DNA of 64,000 nt from an uncultured Sphingomonadaceae bacterium (GTDB lineage Bacteria > Pseudomonadota > Alphaproteobacteria > Sphingomonadales > Sphingomonadaceae): contig CANMVC010000001.1 of assembly GCA_947501325.1 (NCBI GenBank), positions 434,001 through 498,000 on the forward strand. Direction: 5' to 3'. This document shows, piece by piece, positions 55,556-64,000 of this stretch (its first letter is position 1; each line of letters begins with the position of its first letter). The position numbers and the translations under genes were made by a program. The notes beneath the pieces are model-generated. The model was not told where the DNA came from, ran no database searches, and saw only the letters and a list, made by a program, of their open reading frames with translations.

Positions 55556-57787
55556 ATGACACAGACATCCTCGCGCACCGCCACCAAAATCACTCCTGAA
55601 ATTGTCGCCGAACATGGCCTCAACGAAGAGGAATATCAGCGCATATTAAACGCGCTTGGTCGCGAACCGAATATCACGGAGCTCGGCATATTTTCGGTGA
55701 TGTGGTCCGAGCATTGTTCCTACAAAAGCTCTCGCTTGCATTTGAAAAAACTTCCCACCACGGGCCCACAGGTCATTTGCGGTCCGGGTGAGAATGCCGG
55801 CGTCATCGACATTGGTGATGGCCAGGCCGCGATCTTCAAGATGGAGAGCCATAACCACCCAAGCTATATCGAACCCTATCAAGGCGCCGCAACGGGCGTA
55901 GGTGGTATCTTGCGCGATGTGTTCACCATGGGCGCGCGGCCGGTGGCGAATTTAAACGCGCTGCGCTTTGGACGGCCCGAACATCCCAAGATGAAGCATC
56001 TCGTCAAAGGCGTGGTCGCTGGCATTGGTGGCTATGGCAATTGCGTGGGCGTGCCCACGGTTGGCGGCGAAACCAATTTCGATGCAGCTTATGACGGCAA
56101 TATCATCGTCAATGCGATGACCGTTGGCGTCGCGGATGCGGATAAGATTTTCTATTCGGCAGCGTCCGGCGTTGGTAACCCGATTGTCTATGTCGGCTCC
56201 AAAACCGGCCGCGATGGCATCCATGGCGCAACAATGGCGAGCGCGGAATTTGACGATGACAGTGATGAGAAGCGCCCAACCGTTCAGGTTGGTGATCCGT
56301 TTACCGAGAAGCTGCTTATCGAGGCCTGTCTGGAACTTATGGCTTCCGATGCGATTGTTGCGATTCAGGATATGGGCGCGGCTGGCCTGACCAGCTCCAG
56401 CGTCGAGATGGCGACCAATGGCGAGGTCGGCATCATTCTCGACATGGACAAAGTGCCCTGCCGCGAAACCGAAATGACCGCTTACGAGATGATGCTGTCC
56501 GAAAGTCAGGAACGCATGCTGATGGTCCTGAAACCCGGCCGCGAGGAAATGGCCGAGGCGATCTTTACCAAATGGGAACTGGATTTTGCCGTGATTGGCG
56601 AAGTAACCGACACCCGCCGCATGGTGCTGACTCACAAGGGTGAGACGGTGTGCGACATTCCGCTCGGCCCGCTTGCTGATGATGCACCGCTCTACGACCG
56701 GCCGCATCTCAGCCAAGAAGAATATAAGGCGCATGTCGCGACCCCCCCACTGGGCGACATTCCCGAAAGCACCGATATTGGCGCAGACCTTCTGAAGATG
56801 ATGGCAAGCCCTGCCCTCGCCTCTCGCCGCTGGATCTGGGAACAATATGACAGCCAGGTCGGCGCAGATACCGCGCAGCGTTCCGGCGGCGATGCAGCGG
56901 TTGTGCGTGTCCACGGCACCAACAAAGGTCTGGCGATCACCACCGATTGCACGCCGCGCTATTGCAAAGCCGATCCGGTTGAAGGCGGCAAGCAGGCGAT
57001 TGCGGAGGCCTATCGCAACCTTTGCGCGGTCGGGGCAAAACCGCTGGCGACAACCGATTGCATGAATTTCGGCAATCCCGAAAAGCCGCATATCATGGCG
57101 CAGTTTGTCGGTTGCATCGAAGGCATGGCGGAAGCCTGTGAAGCGCTGGATATGCCGATCGTGTCAGGCAATGTGAGCTTGTATAATGAGACCACTGGTG
57201 CAGATGGCGTGAGCCACGCGATCCTGCCGACGCCTGCCATTGGTGCGGTTGGATTGATTGATGATCTCGACAAGATGATGACGATTGGATTCAAGAATGA
57301 GGGGGATGAGATCGTTTTAGTTGGTGACGCCCGTCATCAAAACGAATCAGGATTGGGGCAATCCCTTTGGCTCCGCGAAATTGCAGGTCGAGAAGATGGC
57401 CCTCCGCCAAAAGTGAATCTTGAATACGAACGGATTTATGGCAATGGCATTAGGCAAGCCATCATGAATGGATGGGTTAATGCCGTTCACGACATCAGTG
57501 ATGGTGGTCCGCTTGTCGCGGTTGCCGAAATGGCTTTAGCCTCTGAAAAAGGTGCGAATCTGGATGGCGAAACCGATTTTTCCATCTGGTTTACAGAAGT
57601 CCAATCAAGCTACATCGTAACAACTAGTGACCTTGATAAGCTAATGAAATCACTTGATCCAAAAATTCTTGTCACGCCCATCGGTCGTGTCGCGGGAACA
57701 AGCATTACTGGAGACAATTTTTCAGTCCCCCTCTCCGACCTCCGCGAAGCCAGCGACAGTTTCTTCCGCGACTGGATGCAAGACTAG
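55556..57787 (+). CDS. purL: Phosphoribosylformylglycinamidine synthase, large subunit
   Basis: 743 aa, the short PurL that works with PurQ and PurS in most bacteria outside Enterobacteriaceae. [36 protein letters not shown] and [16 protein letters not shown] are diagnostic ATP-grasp-like PurL motifs. It makes FGAM in purine synthesis. purS and purQ are not in the window. The last ~500 bases look lower in G+C by eye than the rest of the gene. Confidence 0.97.
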   Translation: MTQTSSRTATKITPEIVAEHGLNEEEYQRILNALGREPNITELGIFSVMWSEHCSYKSSRLHLKKLPTTGPQVICGPGENAGVIDIGDGQAAIFKMESHNHPSYIEPYQGAATGVGGILRDVFTMGARPVANLNALRFGRPEHPKMKHLVKGVVAGIGGYGNCVGVPTVGGETNFDAAYDGNIIVNAMTVGVADADKIFYSAASGVGNPIVYVGSKTGRDGIHGATMASAEFDDDSDEKRPTVQVGDPFTEKLLIEACLELMASDAIVAIQDMGAAGLTSSSVEMATNGEVGIILDMDKVPCRETEMTAYEMMLSESQERMLMVLKPGREEMAEAIFTKWELDFAVIGEVTDTRRMVLTHKGETVCDIPLGPLADDAPLYDRPHLSQEEYKAHVATPPLGDIPESTDIGADLLKMMASPALASRRWIWEQYDSQVGADTAQRSGGDAAVVRVHGTNKGLAITTDCTPRYCKADPVEGGKQAIAEAYRNLCAVGAKPLATTDCMNFGNPEKPHIMAQFVGCIEGMAEACEALDMPIVSGNVSLYNETTGADGVSHAILPTPAIGAVGLIDDLDKMMTIGFKNEGDEIVLVGDARHQNESGLGQSLWLREIAGREDGPPPKVNLEYERIYGNGIRQAIMNGWVNAVHDISDGGPLVAVAEMALASEKGANLDGETDFSIWFTEVQSSYIVTTSDLDKLMKSLDPKILVTPIGRVAGTSITGDNFSVPLSDLREASDSFFRDWMQD

Positions 57788-57791
57788 CCTC

Positions 57792-59321
57792 TCAGGCGTT
57801 CAACCCAACGCTATCCAGAAACGGCGACGAAAACGCATCGCGTTCGACGGCATCGGGCAACAACAATTTGCGCACCTGATTCCAGCGATCCACGCTACCA
57901 CCATAGCCGCGCCGTACACGCGCCTTAGTGAGGTCATGCATCTTGCCCCAATGCTGGGTGAAAGGCATGCCCGCCGCCTCTAACCGCTGACCGGCCAGCG
58001 TGATCAGCTTGCGCGTCGCGGGCGTGTCTATACCATCAATGTCGATGACGCAGCTGGGGTCATAGCGGGTAAAGGCCATCATGCCCGGTGATTTTTGCGC
58101 ATAGCGGCAAGTGAAAACCACTGGCGCGCTTTTGTGGACCTGAAACGCCTGACGCATGATTTCGAGCGCGGTCGTAACCTGCGCAATCGGCACGGCAAAG
58201 CCGGAACTCGCAATGCCTTCGCGCGCGCTGGTAAAGCTATAGGTTTCGCCAGGCAGCCGCCATTCATGTGGTCGGTCAGAGCGTACTTTCAGCTCCGCCT
58301 GGATCAGCAGACTCGTGGCCGTGTTGCGCAAGTCCGGGAACATCTTGATCGCCGACGCAATCAGGCGCGGCAGATCGGTTCCCGGTTCTGCTTCGGATTT
58401 CAGGTTATAATCCGGTCGATATCCCGGCGGACACAGTTCCTTGTACCGCACGGTCGTATACCCAATGTCCATCTTGTTGGGATCCAGGATCACCTGGAAA
58501 AAATAAGGCCTGCGGGTCTGGTCGGGCAAGCCTGACCCGCGAAAATCAAGCATGTTCAGCGCGCCTTGCAGCTGCCCAAAAGGAATATGCAGCAGCGACG
58601 AATTAAGCAGATATCGGCCTGTTGCGCGTAGCATGACCGAATGAACAATGCCCAAGGCACCCAGGCTGACCAAGGCGGCATCAAACTTGGCATCATCCCG
58701 CACCAAAGTTGCACCAAGCTTCGCGGCGAAACTTGCTGTCATCACCGGCGCACGCGCTGGTTCAATCCACAGATTTTGCGTGGCCGTCAGTATCTGGATA
58801 CCCGCAACCTCGCTTTCCATTGCGCCGACATCAATTGCCGAGCCATGGACGCCGGTCCCGATCGCGCCGGCAATAGTCTGGCCATTACTCGCCCCCGAAG
58901 TCCGCAGCGCGCGGCGGCGGGACGTCGTTTCCAGCCGCTCGTTTATCTTGGAAATATTCGTGCCGCACTGCACCAGATAGAGGTCGTCTCTAGACGTGGC
59001 GCTGGCCAAATCAACATCCGCCGCGCCGACATTAAACGTCCAGTCAAGATTGGCGGTCTCCACCACCCAACCGTCCTTGACGGCGGGAATGTCAGAAAAA
59101 GACCAGCGCGATCCGCAGGCCCGGATCTGTACCCCCGCCGCCAGCGCATCGGCAATAATCCCTTGCAGCCGTGCTGCGGTGGCGCGCATCCCGGACATGG
59201 TCGCGCGCGTTGGGATTTCGTTATGTACTCTCAGGCGCTTGGCAATCGGAACCTTGATATTGAAGTGATGGTTCACCCATTCGATATTGTTGTTCACCTG
59301 AATCTGATTGGGGGGCATCAT
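57792..59321 (-). CDS. ALO/L-gulonolactone-oxidase family FAD oxidoreductase without FAD-linking His
   Basis: 509 aa. VQIRACGSRWSFSD is the flavin-binding loop; many family members have GSGHS with a covalently linked His, here replaced by R-W. SGASNGQTIAGAIGTGVHGS completes the FAD site, and TQHWGKMHDLTKAR is the C-terminal ALO motif. It should hold FAD non-covalently. GGGAG precedes the ATG. Substrate unknown; sugar lactones or alditols are typical. The lipoprotein gene lies upstream on the same strand. Confidence 0.85.
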   Translation of the reverse strand: MMPPNQIQVNNNIEWVNHHFNIKVPIAKRLRVHNEIPTRATMSGMRATAARLQGIIADALAAGVQIRACGSRWSFSDIPAVKDGWVVETANLDWTFNVGAADVDLASATSRDDLYLVQCGTNISKINERLETTSRRRALRTSGASNGQTIAGAIGTGVHGSAIDVGAMESEVAGIQILTATQNLWIEPARAPVMTASFAAKLGATLVRDDAKFDAALVSLGALGIVHSVMLRATGRYLLNSSLLHIPFGQLQGALNMLDFRGSGLPDQTRRPYFFQVILDPNKMDIGYTTVRYKELCPPGYRPDYNLKSEAEPGTDLPRLIASAIKMFPDLRNTATSLLIQAELKVRSDRPHEWRLPGETYSFTSAREGIASSGFAVPIAQVTTALEIMRQAFQVHKSAPVVFTCRYAQKSPGMMAFTRYDPSCVIDIDGIDTPATRKLITLAGQRLEAAGMPFTQHWGKMHDLTKARVRRGYGGSVDRWNQVRKLLLPDAVERDAFSSPFLDSVGLNA

Positions 59322-59350
59322 GTTTCTCCCGTCCGGCTATGTGTCGCGGA

Positions 59351-59662
59351 CTATTCGTCGGTGCTGCCTTCATCCGAAGGCACCTTGGCACAGTAATATT
59401 CGATGGTCGTCGGCTGATAGAAGCCCAGCGTCAATACCGTGATCAACGACTGTCCGAAATTCGTTTTGACACGCACTTCATCGATCAGGTTGGTCTGGCA
59501 ATCGGCAATATTGCGCGGCTGGCCGCGAGGCAGCAGATAGGCCTTGCTGTTCACAATGGCATGTTCACCGTCGGGATTGGGTCGCTGCACCACCAGCCGA
59601 TGTTCGGCACAGCTCGACAACAGAACCGCGCTGACCAGAATCAGTCCAAATCGCTTTTGCAA
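59351..59662 (-). CDS. Bor-like lipoprotein
   Basis: 103 aa from the TTG at 59662, which has GGAGGG seven bases upstream; the longer open frame has no such site. The lipobox is LLSSCAEH. The C-terminal half, ending in SLITVLTLGFYQPTTIEYYCAK, resembles the lambda Bor protein (ITLGIYTP...VYCSK), an outer-membrane lipoprotein tied to serum resistance. No other phage genes are near. The resemblance is by eye. Confidence 0.65.
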   Translation of the reverse strand: MQKRFGLILVSAVLLSSCAEHRLVVQRPNPDGEHAIVNSKAYLLPRGQPRNIADCQTNLIDEVRVKTNFGQSLITVLTLGFYQPTTIEYYCAKVPSDEGSTDE

Positions 59663-59840
59663 GATTTTGCCCTCCTTCCTATGGGCCCGGTCCTTTTGGA
59701 TCTCGGCGCTTCGAATTTCGGGCGACCCTGCCACTTTATCGCTGAAATGCCGGACAATCGCAATGGGGGTTTTCTGCCAGATCGGCGGCATTGCTTGCCT
59801 CATAGATGACCCGCTATCCTTATCCTGCTATGCTCTCGGA

Positions 59841-60260
59841 ATGCCTGTGAAACACAATGCCGGTTATTCCGGAACACCGCTCGCAAAAAAGCTCAGCCTG
59901 AAAGATGGTATGACGGTCTGGTTTGACGCGATGCCCGAAAGTGTCCGCGCAGAAATTGACAGCTCTGGCCTGACATTCAAGGAGCATAACACGCCCATTC
60001 AGGGACTTGAGGCTGCCCATATTTTTGTCAAGGAACGCGCGGTGCTGGAGCAGCATCTCACTGCATTGCGCACCTTGATCGATCCAGCCGGTCAGGTCTG
60101 GGTGAGCTGGCCGAAAAAGGCTGCGAAAGTGACAACCGATATAACAGAAGACACGATCCGCAGCGTCTGCCTGCCGATGGGTTTTGTCGATATCAAGGTC
60201 TGCGCTGTGGACACCACCTGGTCCGGGCTAAAACTGACAATTCGCAAAGAACTGCGCTGA
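59841..60260 (+). CDS. DUF3052-like hypothetical protein
   Basis: 139 aa from the ATG at 59841; a longer open frame upstream is the shadow of the lipoprotein gene. GYSGTPLAKKLSLKDGMTVWF, VSWPKKAAKVTTDITEDTIR and VCAVDTTWSGLKLTIRKEL match the DUF3052 family of small proteins of unknown function. No membrane segment. Confidence 0.78.
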   Translation: MPVKHNAGYSGTPLAKKLSLKDGMTVWFDAMPESVRAEIDSSGLTFKEHNTPIQGLEAAHIFVKERAVLEQHLTALRTLIDPAGQVWVSWPKKAAKVTTDITEDTIRSVCLPMGFVDIKVCAVDTTWSGLKLTIRKELR

Positions 60261-60310
60261 AAAGCTGTTTAGGGAAAATAGGGAAGTTTTCTCAATAACA
60301 GGACAGCAAT

Positions 60311-60733
60311 ATGGCAGACCTACATTGGACAGAAATTTGCAAGAACGCGCTTATGCTGATCCGCGATTTGTTCGTTTTGGGCATAGTGGTCTTTTTCCTG
60401 TTGTTCCCCATCGAATTCGGGGAACAGCTCGGAAAAACGAATATCGGCCGCTTCAGCGCCTTTGGCGTGGAGGTGGAATTGCAGGCAAAAGAGATGCGTG
60501 ATCAGGCAGAAGCGGCGCGAACCGAAGTGGCCGAGGCTTAGGCGGCGGTTGATCAGACGCTTTCTGATCTCAGAATGTGGTCGCGAACCAATCCACAAAT
60601 TCGGGGACGAGCCAGTCAGCTTGAACAAAAAGTGGAACAGTCATCACAGAAGTTGACCAGCGCGAAGAACGAAATTGATCGCTCCATTACGGGATATGAC
60701 GTGCTGGTTAAAAAGATTGAAGCTGCGCAATAA
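60311..60733 (+). pseudogene. Membrane-anchored coiled-coil protein gene with in-frame amber codon
   Basis: A 140-codon frame broken by TAG at 60539-60541. The first 76 codons give one membrane helix (LIRDLFVLGIVVFFLLFPI) and the start of an Ala-rich coiled coil ending at TEVAEA; after the TAG the same frame continues as AAVDQTLSDLRMWSR...KVEQSSQKLTSAKNE without another stop until TAA. One change from CAG (Gln) would restore it, so it is a fresh pseudogene, a sequencing error or a read-through case. Function unknown. Confidence 0.65.
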
Positions 60734-60749
60734 GCGCGCGGCCATAATT

Positions 60750-61553
60750 TTAAGCGGGCTCACCAAGCAAATTATAAGGATCAATGCCCTTCGCTTCATA
60801 GGCCGCGTGGGCTTGCTGGTAGTAAACGGGTTCACCGATATTCAAAAACGCTCGCGCCTCATCAATTGGCATCGCGAGAATTGTTTCTATGTCATAATAA
60901 GCCAGTCGCTTGGCTGCCTTTCCCAGTCGCTGCCCTTCCCGAACGGCTTTCAACACTGGCGCATTGGACGGCGACTGCTTCTTCATTTCCAGCGCCCCCG
61001 CATAGGCGATAAACAGCACACCGAGATTGGGGTTTTGGCTGTAAGTAAAAGCGAGCACACATTGCTCCCCCAAAGCATCACGGCCATAGCCGGTCAGGAC
61101 ATGAAGCAGGTCATGTGTGTCGCGCATCCGGTTACCATACCATTCGGTAAGGTCGTTGCGCTTTTCATATGTCTCGCCATATCGATCATATTCGGCAACC
61201 AGTCCTGCCGCGGTCAGCCCTTCTTTTTCCATGAAACGCACATAGGCCTGTCCCAGGCTATCAGCCGGAAGCTGGCGCAATTTATCATGGTCATCCAGCA
61301 TTGCCGGCAAATCGACATTGCGCTCCATCAGAGCCCGCGCGTTGGGACTCTTCAAGAACTGCTTTGCATTTCGCACAAAAGCTTTTCCGGCGAGTGCTTC
61401 GATAATGTGAAACACTTCTGCCGTGTCTTCTTTGTCCGCGATCAGTTTCCGAAAATGACGGTACGCCTTGATCGGACGGATGTTAGGTGTGGGGTGATCA
61501 GAATTGAGAAGAGGCATATTTGCCGGAGAGACCACTTGGGCAGAAACTGTCAT
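60750..61553 (-). CDS. COQ4 family protein
   Basis: 267 aa from the ATG at 61553; a GTG at 61586 is the alternative but would overlap the likely -10 region. The signature THDLLHVLTGYGRD contains the HDxxH zinc motif of COQ4, and ALAGKAFVRNAKQFLKSP is typical. COQ4 proteins act in ubiquinone biosynthesis (C1 decarboxylation/hydroxylation in mitochondria). Monocistronic by its spacing. Confidence 0.85.
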   Translation of the reverse strand: MTVSAQVVSPANMPLLNSDHPTPNIRPIKAYRHFRKLIADKEDTAEVFHIIEALAGKAFVRNAKQFLKSPNARALMERNVDLPAMLDDHDKLRQLPADSLGQAYVRFMEKEGLTAAGLVAEYDRYGETYEKRNDLTEWYGNRMRDTHDLLHVLTGYGRDALGEQCVLAFTYSQNPNLGVLFIAYAGALEMKKQSPSNAPVLKAVREGQRLGKAAKRLAYYDIETILAMPIDEARAFLNIGEPVYYQQAHAAYEAKGIDPYNLLGEPA

Positions 61554-61585
61554 AAAAGAATCGCTTTTTATCTGTTGTTGGAGCA

Positions 61586-61614
61586 CTGATAGCCATTACT
61601 AACACTAATGTCAA
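61586..61614 (-). promoter_or_regulatory. Possible promoter and operator of the COQ4-family gene
   Basis: On the minus strand TTGACA (61614-61609), 17 bases, then TATCAG as a weak -10. The spacer contains CATTA...TAATG arms, a possible operator. Supports the ATG at 61553 as start. Confidence 0.3.
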
Positions 61615-61789
61615 TAACAGATATTGGCTTTCCTACTTGGCTTGCCCCAGCTATATATTTCGGGGAAAGAGGGTATCTCGCTCGTCTGAGTAGCGCCAGA
61701 ATGAGGGAGGTGAGACTTGTGTGAACTTTGAAATTTTATTACGCGCCTAGTTCGCCGCCTAATTTCGCATAGCGCCGAGGAAATCCGCG

Positions 61790-62464
61790 ATGAAGCCACA
61801 TGATACTCTGCCCTATACCCAGCTTCCAGAATATTCCGATGAAGAACGCATCGCGAGATCCAAAGCTTTTTATGAAGCCTTAAAGGTCCGCCGGACCTGT
61901 CGATATTTCACGGATGAACCAGTCCCGCGCGCGGTGATCGAAAACGCGCTACTCGCCGCAGGCACGGCTCCCAATGGCGCCAACCACCAGCCATGGCATT
62001 TTGCGGTCATCGAATCCGCTGACAAGAAAAAGGCATTGCGCGAGGCGGCGGAGCAGGAAGAACGAGAATTTTACGAGAATAAAGCCAGCGATGAATGGCT
62101 GGAAGCGCTCGGCCCACTCGGTACCGATGCGGACAAGCCTTTTCTGGAAACCGCGCCTTATCTGATTGTCATATTCGGCCAGCGCAAGGGCGGGATGATG
62201 CCGGGCGAGATGAAGCAAAACTATTATGTGAACGAAAGCGTTGGCATTGCGACAGGCATGTTGATTACCGCATTACATGACGCCGGACTTGCCACCCTCA
62301 CCCATACGCCCAATCCGATGAAATTTCTCAATGAACTGTGCGAGCGGCCAACCAACGAAAAGCCCATGATGGTCCTGGTTGTCGGCAAGCCTGCGCCTGA
62401 TGCCACTATCCCCGTGCACGCTACAATTAAAAAACCACTGGACGCCATTGCTAGCTGGCTCTAG
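61790..62464 (+). CDS. Nitroreductase family protein, iodotyrosine-deiodinase-like
   Basis: 224 aa flavoprotein. [36 protein letters not shown] binds FMN; the inserted helix [20 protein letters not shown], rich in E and Y, is the lid seen in iodotyrosine deiodinase homologues. Likely an FMN-dependent reductive dehalogenase or nitroreductase on an aromatic substrate. The DUF418 gene follows by 39 bases. Confidence 0.85.
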   Translation: MKPHDTLPYTQLPEYSDEERIARSKAFYEALKVRRTCRYFTDEPVPRAVIENALLAAGTAPNGANHQPWHFAVIESADKKKALREAAEQEEREFYENKASDEWLEALGPLGTDADKPFLETAPYLIVIFGQRKGGMMPGEMKQNYYVNESVGIATGMLITALHDAGLATLTHTPNPMKFLNELCERPTNEKPMMVLVVGKPAPDATIPVHATIKKPLDAIASWL

Positions 62465-62503
62465 GAAGCTGTATTGCCCTTATAATACAGTAAGGATTTC
62501 CTG

Positions 62504-63748
62504 ATGAACGCGACCACCAGCCAAGCCCGCCATATCACGCTTGACGCCTTACGCGGTTTCGCGGTCATGGGTATATTATGGATGAATATCGCGACCTTTG
62601 GCTTCCCGGAAATGGCTTATATCAGCCCGATCATTGGTACAGTGGGTAGCCCTTCGGATATCGTTTCGTGGATGACCTCCTTCATCTTTTTTGACGGAAA
62701 GATGCGGGCGATTTTCTCACTGCTATTTGGGGCCAGCATGATCCTGGTGATAGAGCGCGCGGCAGCGAGTGGGCAATCGACAGCGCAGGTGCATTATTCG
62801 CGGATGTTCTGGCTCGCGATTTTCGGCCTTTGCCACTTTTATCTGCTGTGGTGGGGAGATATATTATTTCTCTATGCCGTATCCGGCGCGGTCGCGTATT
62901 TGTTTCGTAACTGGTCTGGAGAAATGCTGATCAAAGGGGGCGTTCTTGCCTATATTATCGGTTCCGTTTTACTCACCATCGGCTTGGGGACCATGTTCTT
63001 TTTGCAAAACGAAGCCGCCCAGCCAGGGGCCGGTCAAGAAATCATCGAGGAATATGCTCTACTGATCGAAGAGCTTGGCGCTTCTGCTGAACAGCTCGCC
63101 ACAGAAACGGCTTTATATCGAGGATCCTTCACCCAGTTACTCATCGACAAACTAACCAACCAAGGTCTCACACCGTTTAAAAATTTATTCCTCGGCCCGT
63201 TGGAAACGATCCCCTTGATGATGATCGGCATGGGACTCTACAAGTCGGGCTTCATGCTCGGCCAATCAGACCGCCGGACCTATATCGGCATCGCCATTTG
63301 GGGCACGCTCATCGGTGGCCTGTTTTTCGCAGGCCTGTCATGGCTAGCGGCAAGCCGGGATTTTGAGCTCATTCTTATGATGAACATCACGCAGGCCTGG
63401 GCGAGCTTACCGCGTTTATTGATGGCGGCGGGATATATCGGACTGCTGATACTTCTTATCCAGCGTTTTTCCAGCGATCCGTTGCTCCACCGCGTTGCGG
63501 CCGCCGGCCGAGTGGCCTTTTCCAACTATCTCGGCACCAGCATCGTCATGGCATTTCTGTTCTACGGCTGGGGCTTGGGGCTTTTCGGCACCGTCGGCCG
63601 CGCCCAGCTGATATTGTTGGTACTCGGCAGCTGGATTACCATGTTGCTGTGGTCAAAGCCTTGGCTGACACGATACCGTTATGGGCCGCTGGAATGGCTG
63701 TGGCGCTCCTTGGCGCGGCGCGAGCGGCAGCCGATGATGATTAGTTAG
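62504..63748 (+). CDS. DUF418 domain membrane protein
   Basis: 414 aa with about nine to ten membrane helices. ITLDALRGFAVMGILWMNIATFG is the usual opening of DUF418 (heparan-alpha-glucosaminide-N-acetyltransferase-like) proteins and the last ~150 residues hold the DUF418 domain (GRVAFSNYLGTSIVMAFLFY). AAGGA precedes the ATG; TATAAT occurs at 62481. Substrate unknown. Confidence 0.88.
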   Translation: MNATTSQARHITLDALRGFAVMGILWMNIATFGFPEMAYISPIIGTVGSPSDIVSWMTSFIFFDGKMRAIFSLLFGASMILVIERAAASGQSTAQVHYSRMFWLAIFGLCHFYLLWWGDILFLYAVSGAVAYLFRNWSGEMLIKGGVLAYIIGSVLLTIGLGTMFFLQNEAAQPGAGQEIIEEYALLIEELGASAEQLATETALYRGSFTQLLIDKLTNQGLTPFKNLFLGPLETIPLMMIGMGLYKSGFMLGQSDRRTYIGIAIWGTLIGGLFFAGLSWLAASRDFELILMMNITQAWASLPRLLMAAGYIGLLILLIQRFSSDPLLHRVAAAGRVAFSNYLGTSIVMAFLFYGWGLGLFGTVGRAQLILLVLGSWITMLLWSKPWLTRYRYGPLEWLWRSLARRERQPMMIS

Positions 63749-63910
63749 CTCTGGATTGCTGATCGTCGTCGATAACAGCGGCTTAATCGTTCGATCTGGC
63801 CACTTGCAATACAGAATTCAAAATTGAGCTGCGCAAAAAGCGTGAACGGCACACTTTTGCTATTGCGATCTATTCTCATTAGCTATATACGAGTCGCATA
63901 AGGAGCCGAT

Positions 63911-64000
63911 ATGGTTGTCTGTGTTTGTAATGCGATCAAAGAAAAAGACCTTCGCGCCGCGGTGCGTAGCGGTTCGGACAGGCCCAGTCAGGTCTATGCC
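63911..64000 (+). CDS. bfd: Bacterioferritin-associated ferredoxin, N-terminus (cut by window end)
   Basis: The first 30 codons, MVVCVCNAIKEKDLRAAVR, match Bfd-type [2Fe-2S] proteins with the CxC ligand pair; AAGGAG precedes the ATG. Bfd reduces and releases iron stored in bacterioferritin. The rest, including the second CxxC, and any bfr gene lie beyond the window. Confidence 0.8.
   Translation, partial: MVVCVCNAIKEKDLRAAVRSGSDRPSQVYA

Noticed and set aside
55952-57091. 379-codon minus-strand open frame opposite purL
   Set aside because: Shadow of a conserved gene; composition typical of antisense translation.
57281-57780. Lower G+C stretch at the 3' end of purL, possibly recombined
   Set aside because: Seen by eye only and the protein stays typical; without a composition calculation or relatives it is not a supported claim.
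63850-63910. Possible Fur box (ATTCTCATT) before bfd
   Set aside because: Only a half-match to the known consensus was visible and no second half could be aligned.

Overview
The window reads as the chromosome of a sphingomonad-type alphaproteobacterium. The strongest evidence is a serine palmitoyltransferase gene preceded by a dedicated acyl carrier protein, the hallmark of sphingolipid-making Sphingomonadales. Alphaproteobacterial-type genes (743-residue PurL, 908-residue GlnE, a COQ4-family protein) and three intergenic palindromic repeat types that I associate with sphingomonad genomes agree with this. G+C looks to be in the mid-50s percent by eye, which would suit a Parasphingorhabdus/Sphingorhabdus/Sphingopyxis relative, but that is inference. 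I see no rRNA, tRNA, CRISPR array, transposase or phage genes. No gene-free stretch exceeds 300 bases.

Region A (1-19643) is an accessory metabolic locus that I cannot match to a described pathway. It holds an FAD-linked oxidase (cut by the window edge), a nitrilase-family protein lacking two of its three catalytic residues, and two copies of a methyltransferase-plus-small-helical-protein pair. It also holds an MDR reductase, an aldehyde dehydrogenase, two PuuE-like deacetylases, an isochorismatase-type amidohydrolase and an alpha/beta hydrolase with His at the nucleophile elbow. A LeuC/LeuD/HMG-CoA-lyase/CoA-transferase block and a Rieske oxygenase complete it. Two divergent promoter regions carry the same perfect 18-bp palindrome AATTTGTCCGGACAAATT, so they probably share one regulator, whose gene is not in the window. 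Translational overlaps tie most of these genes into two long transcripts running outward from about 11.2 kb.

Region B (19.7-34.6 kb) starts with obgE and proB and then becomes a lipid locus: a CerR-like dehydrogenase, a P450, ACP, serine palmitoyltransferase, a crotonase, a lipid kinase with a TAM41-like nucleotidyltransferase, LptF and LptG, a desaturase and a GNAT-like protein that may be the bacterial ceramide synthase. Together these could make, modify, phosphorylate and export sphingolipid.

Region C (34.7-50 kb) is mostly housekeeping: a penicillin-binding-protein-like hydrolase, xthA, erpA, an M23 peptidase, bcp, glnE, tgt, queA, a cyclophilin, coaD, ispA and xseB, with an orphan DUF2282 lipoprotein. 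Region D (50-64 kb) mixes membrane proteins, a LysR regulator, an MDR reductase with no canonical start codon at the homologous N-terminus, a DsbA-like isomerase, an SDR, purL, an ALO-type oxidase, a Bor-like lipoprotein, a coiled-coil gene broken by an in-frame amber codon, a COQ4-family protein, a deiodinase-like nitroreductase, a DUF418 protein and the start of bfd.
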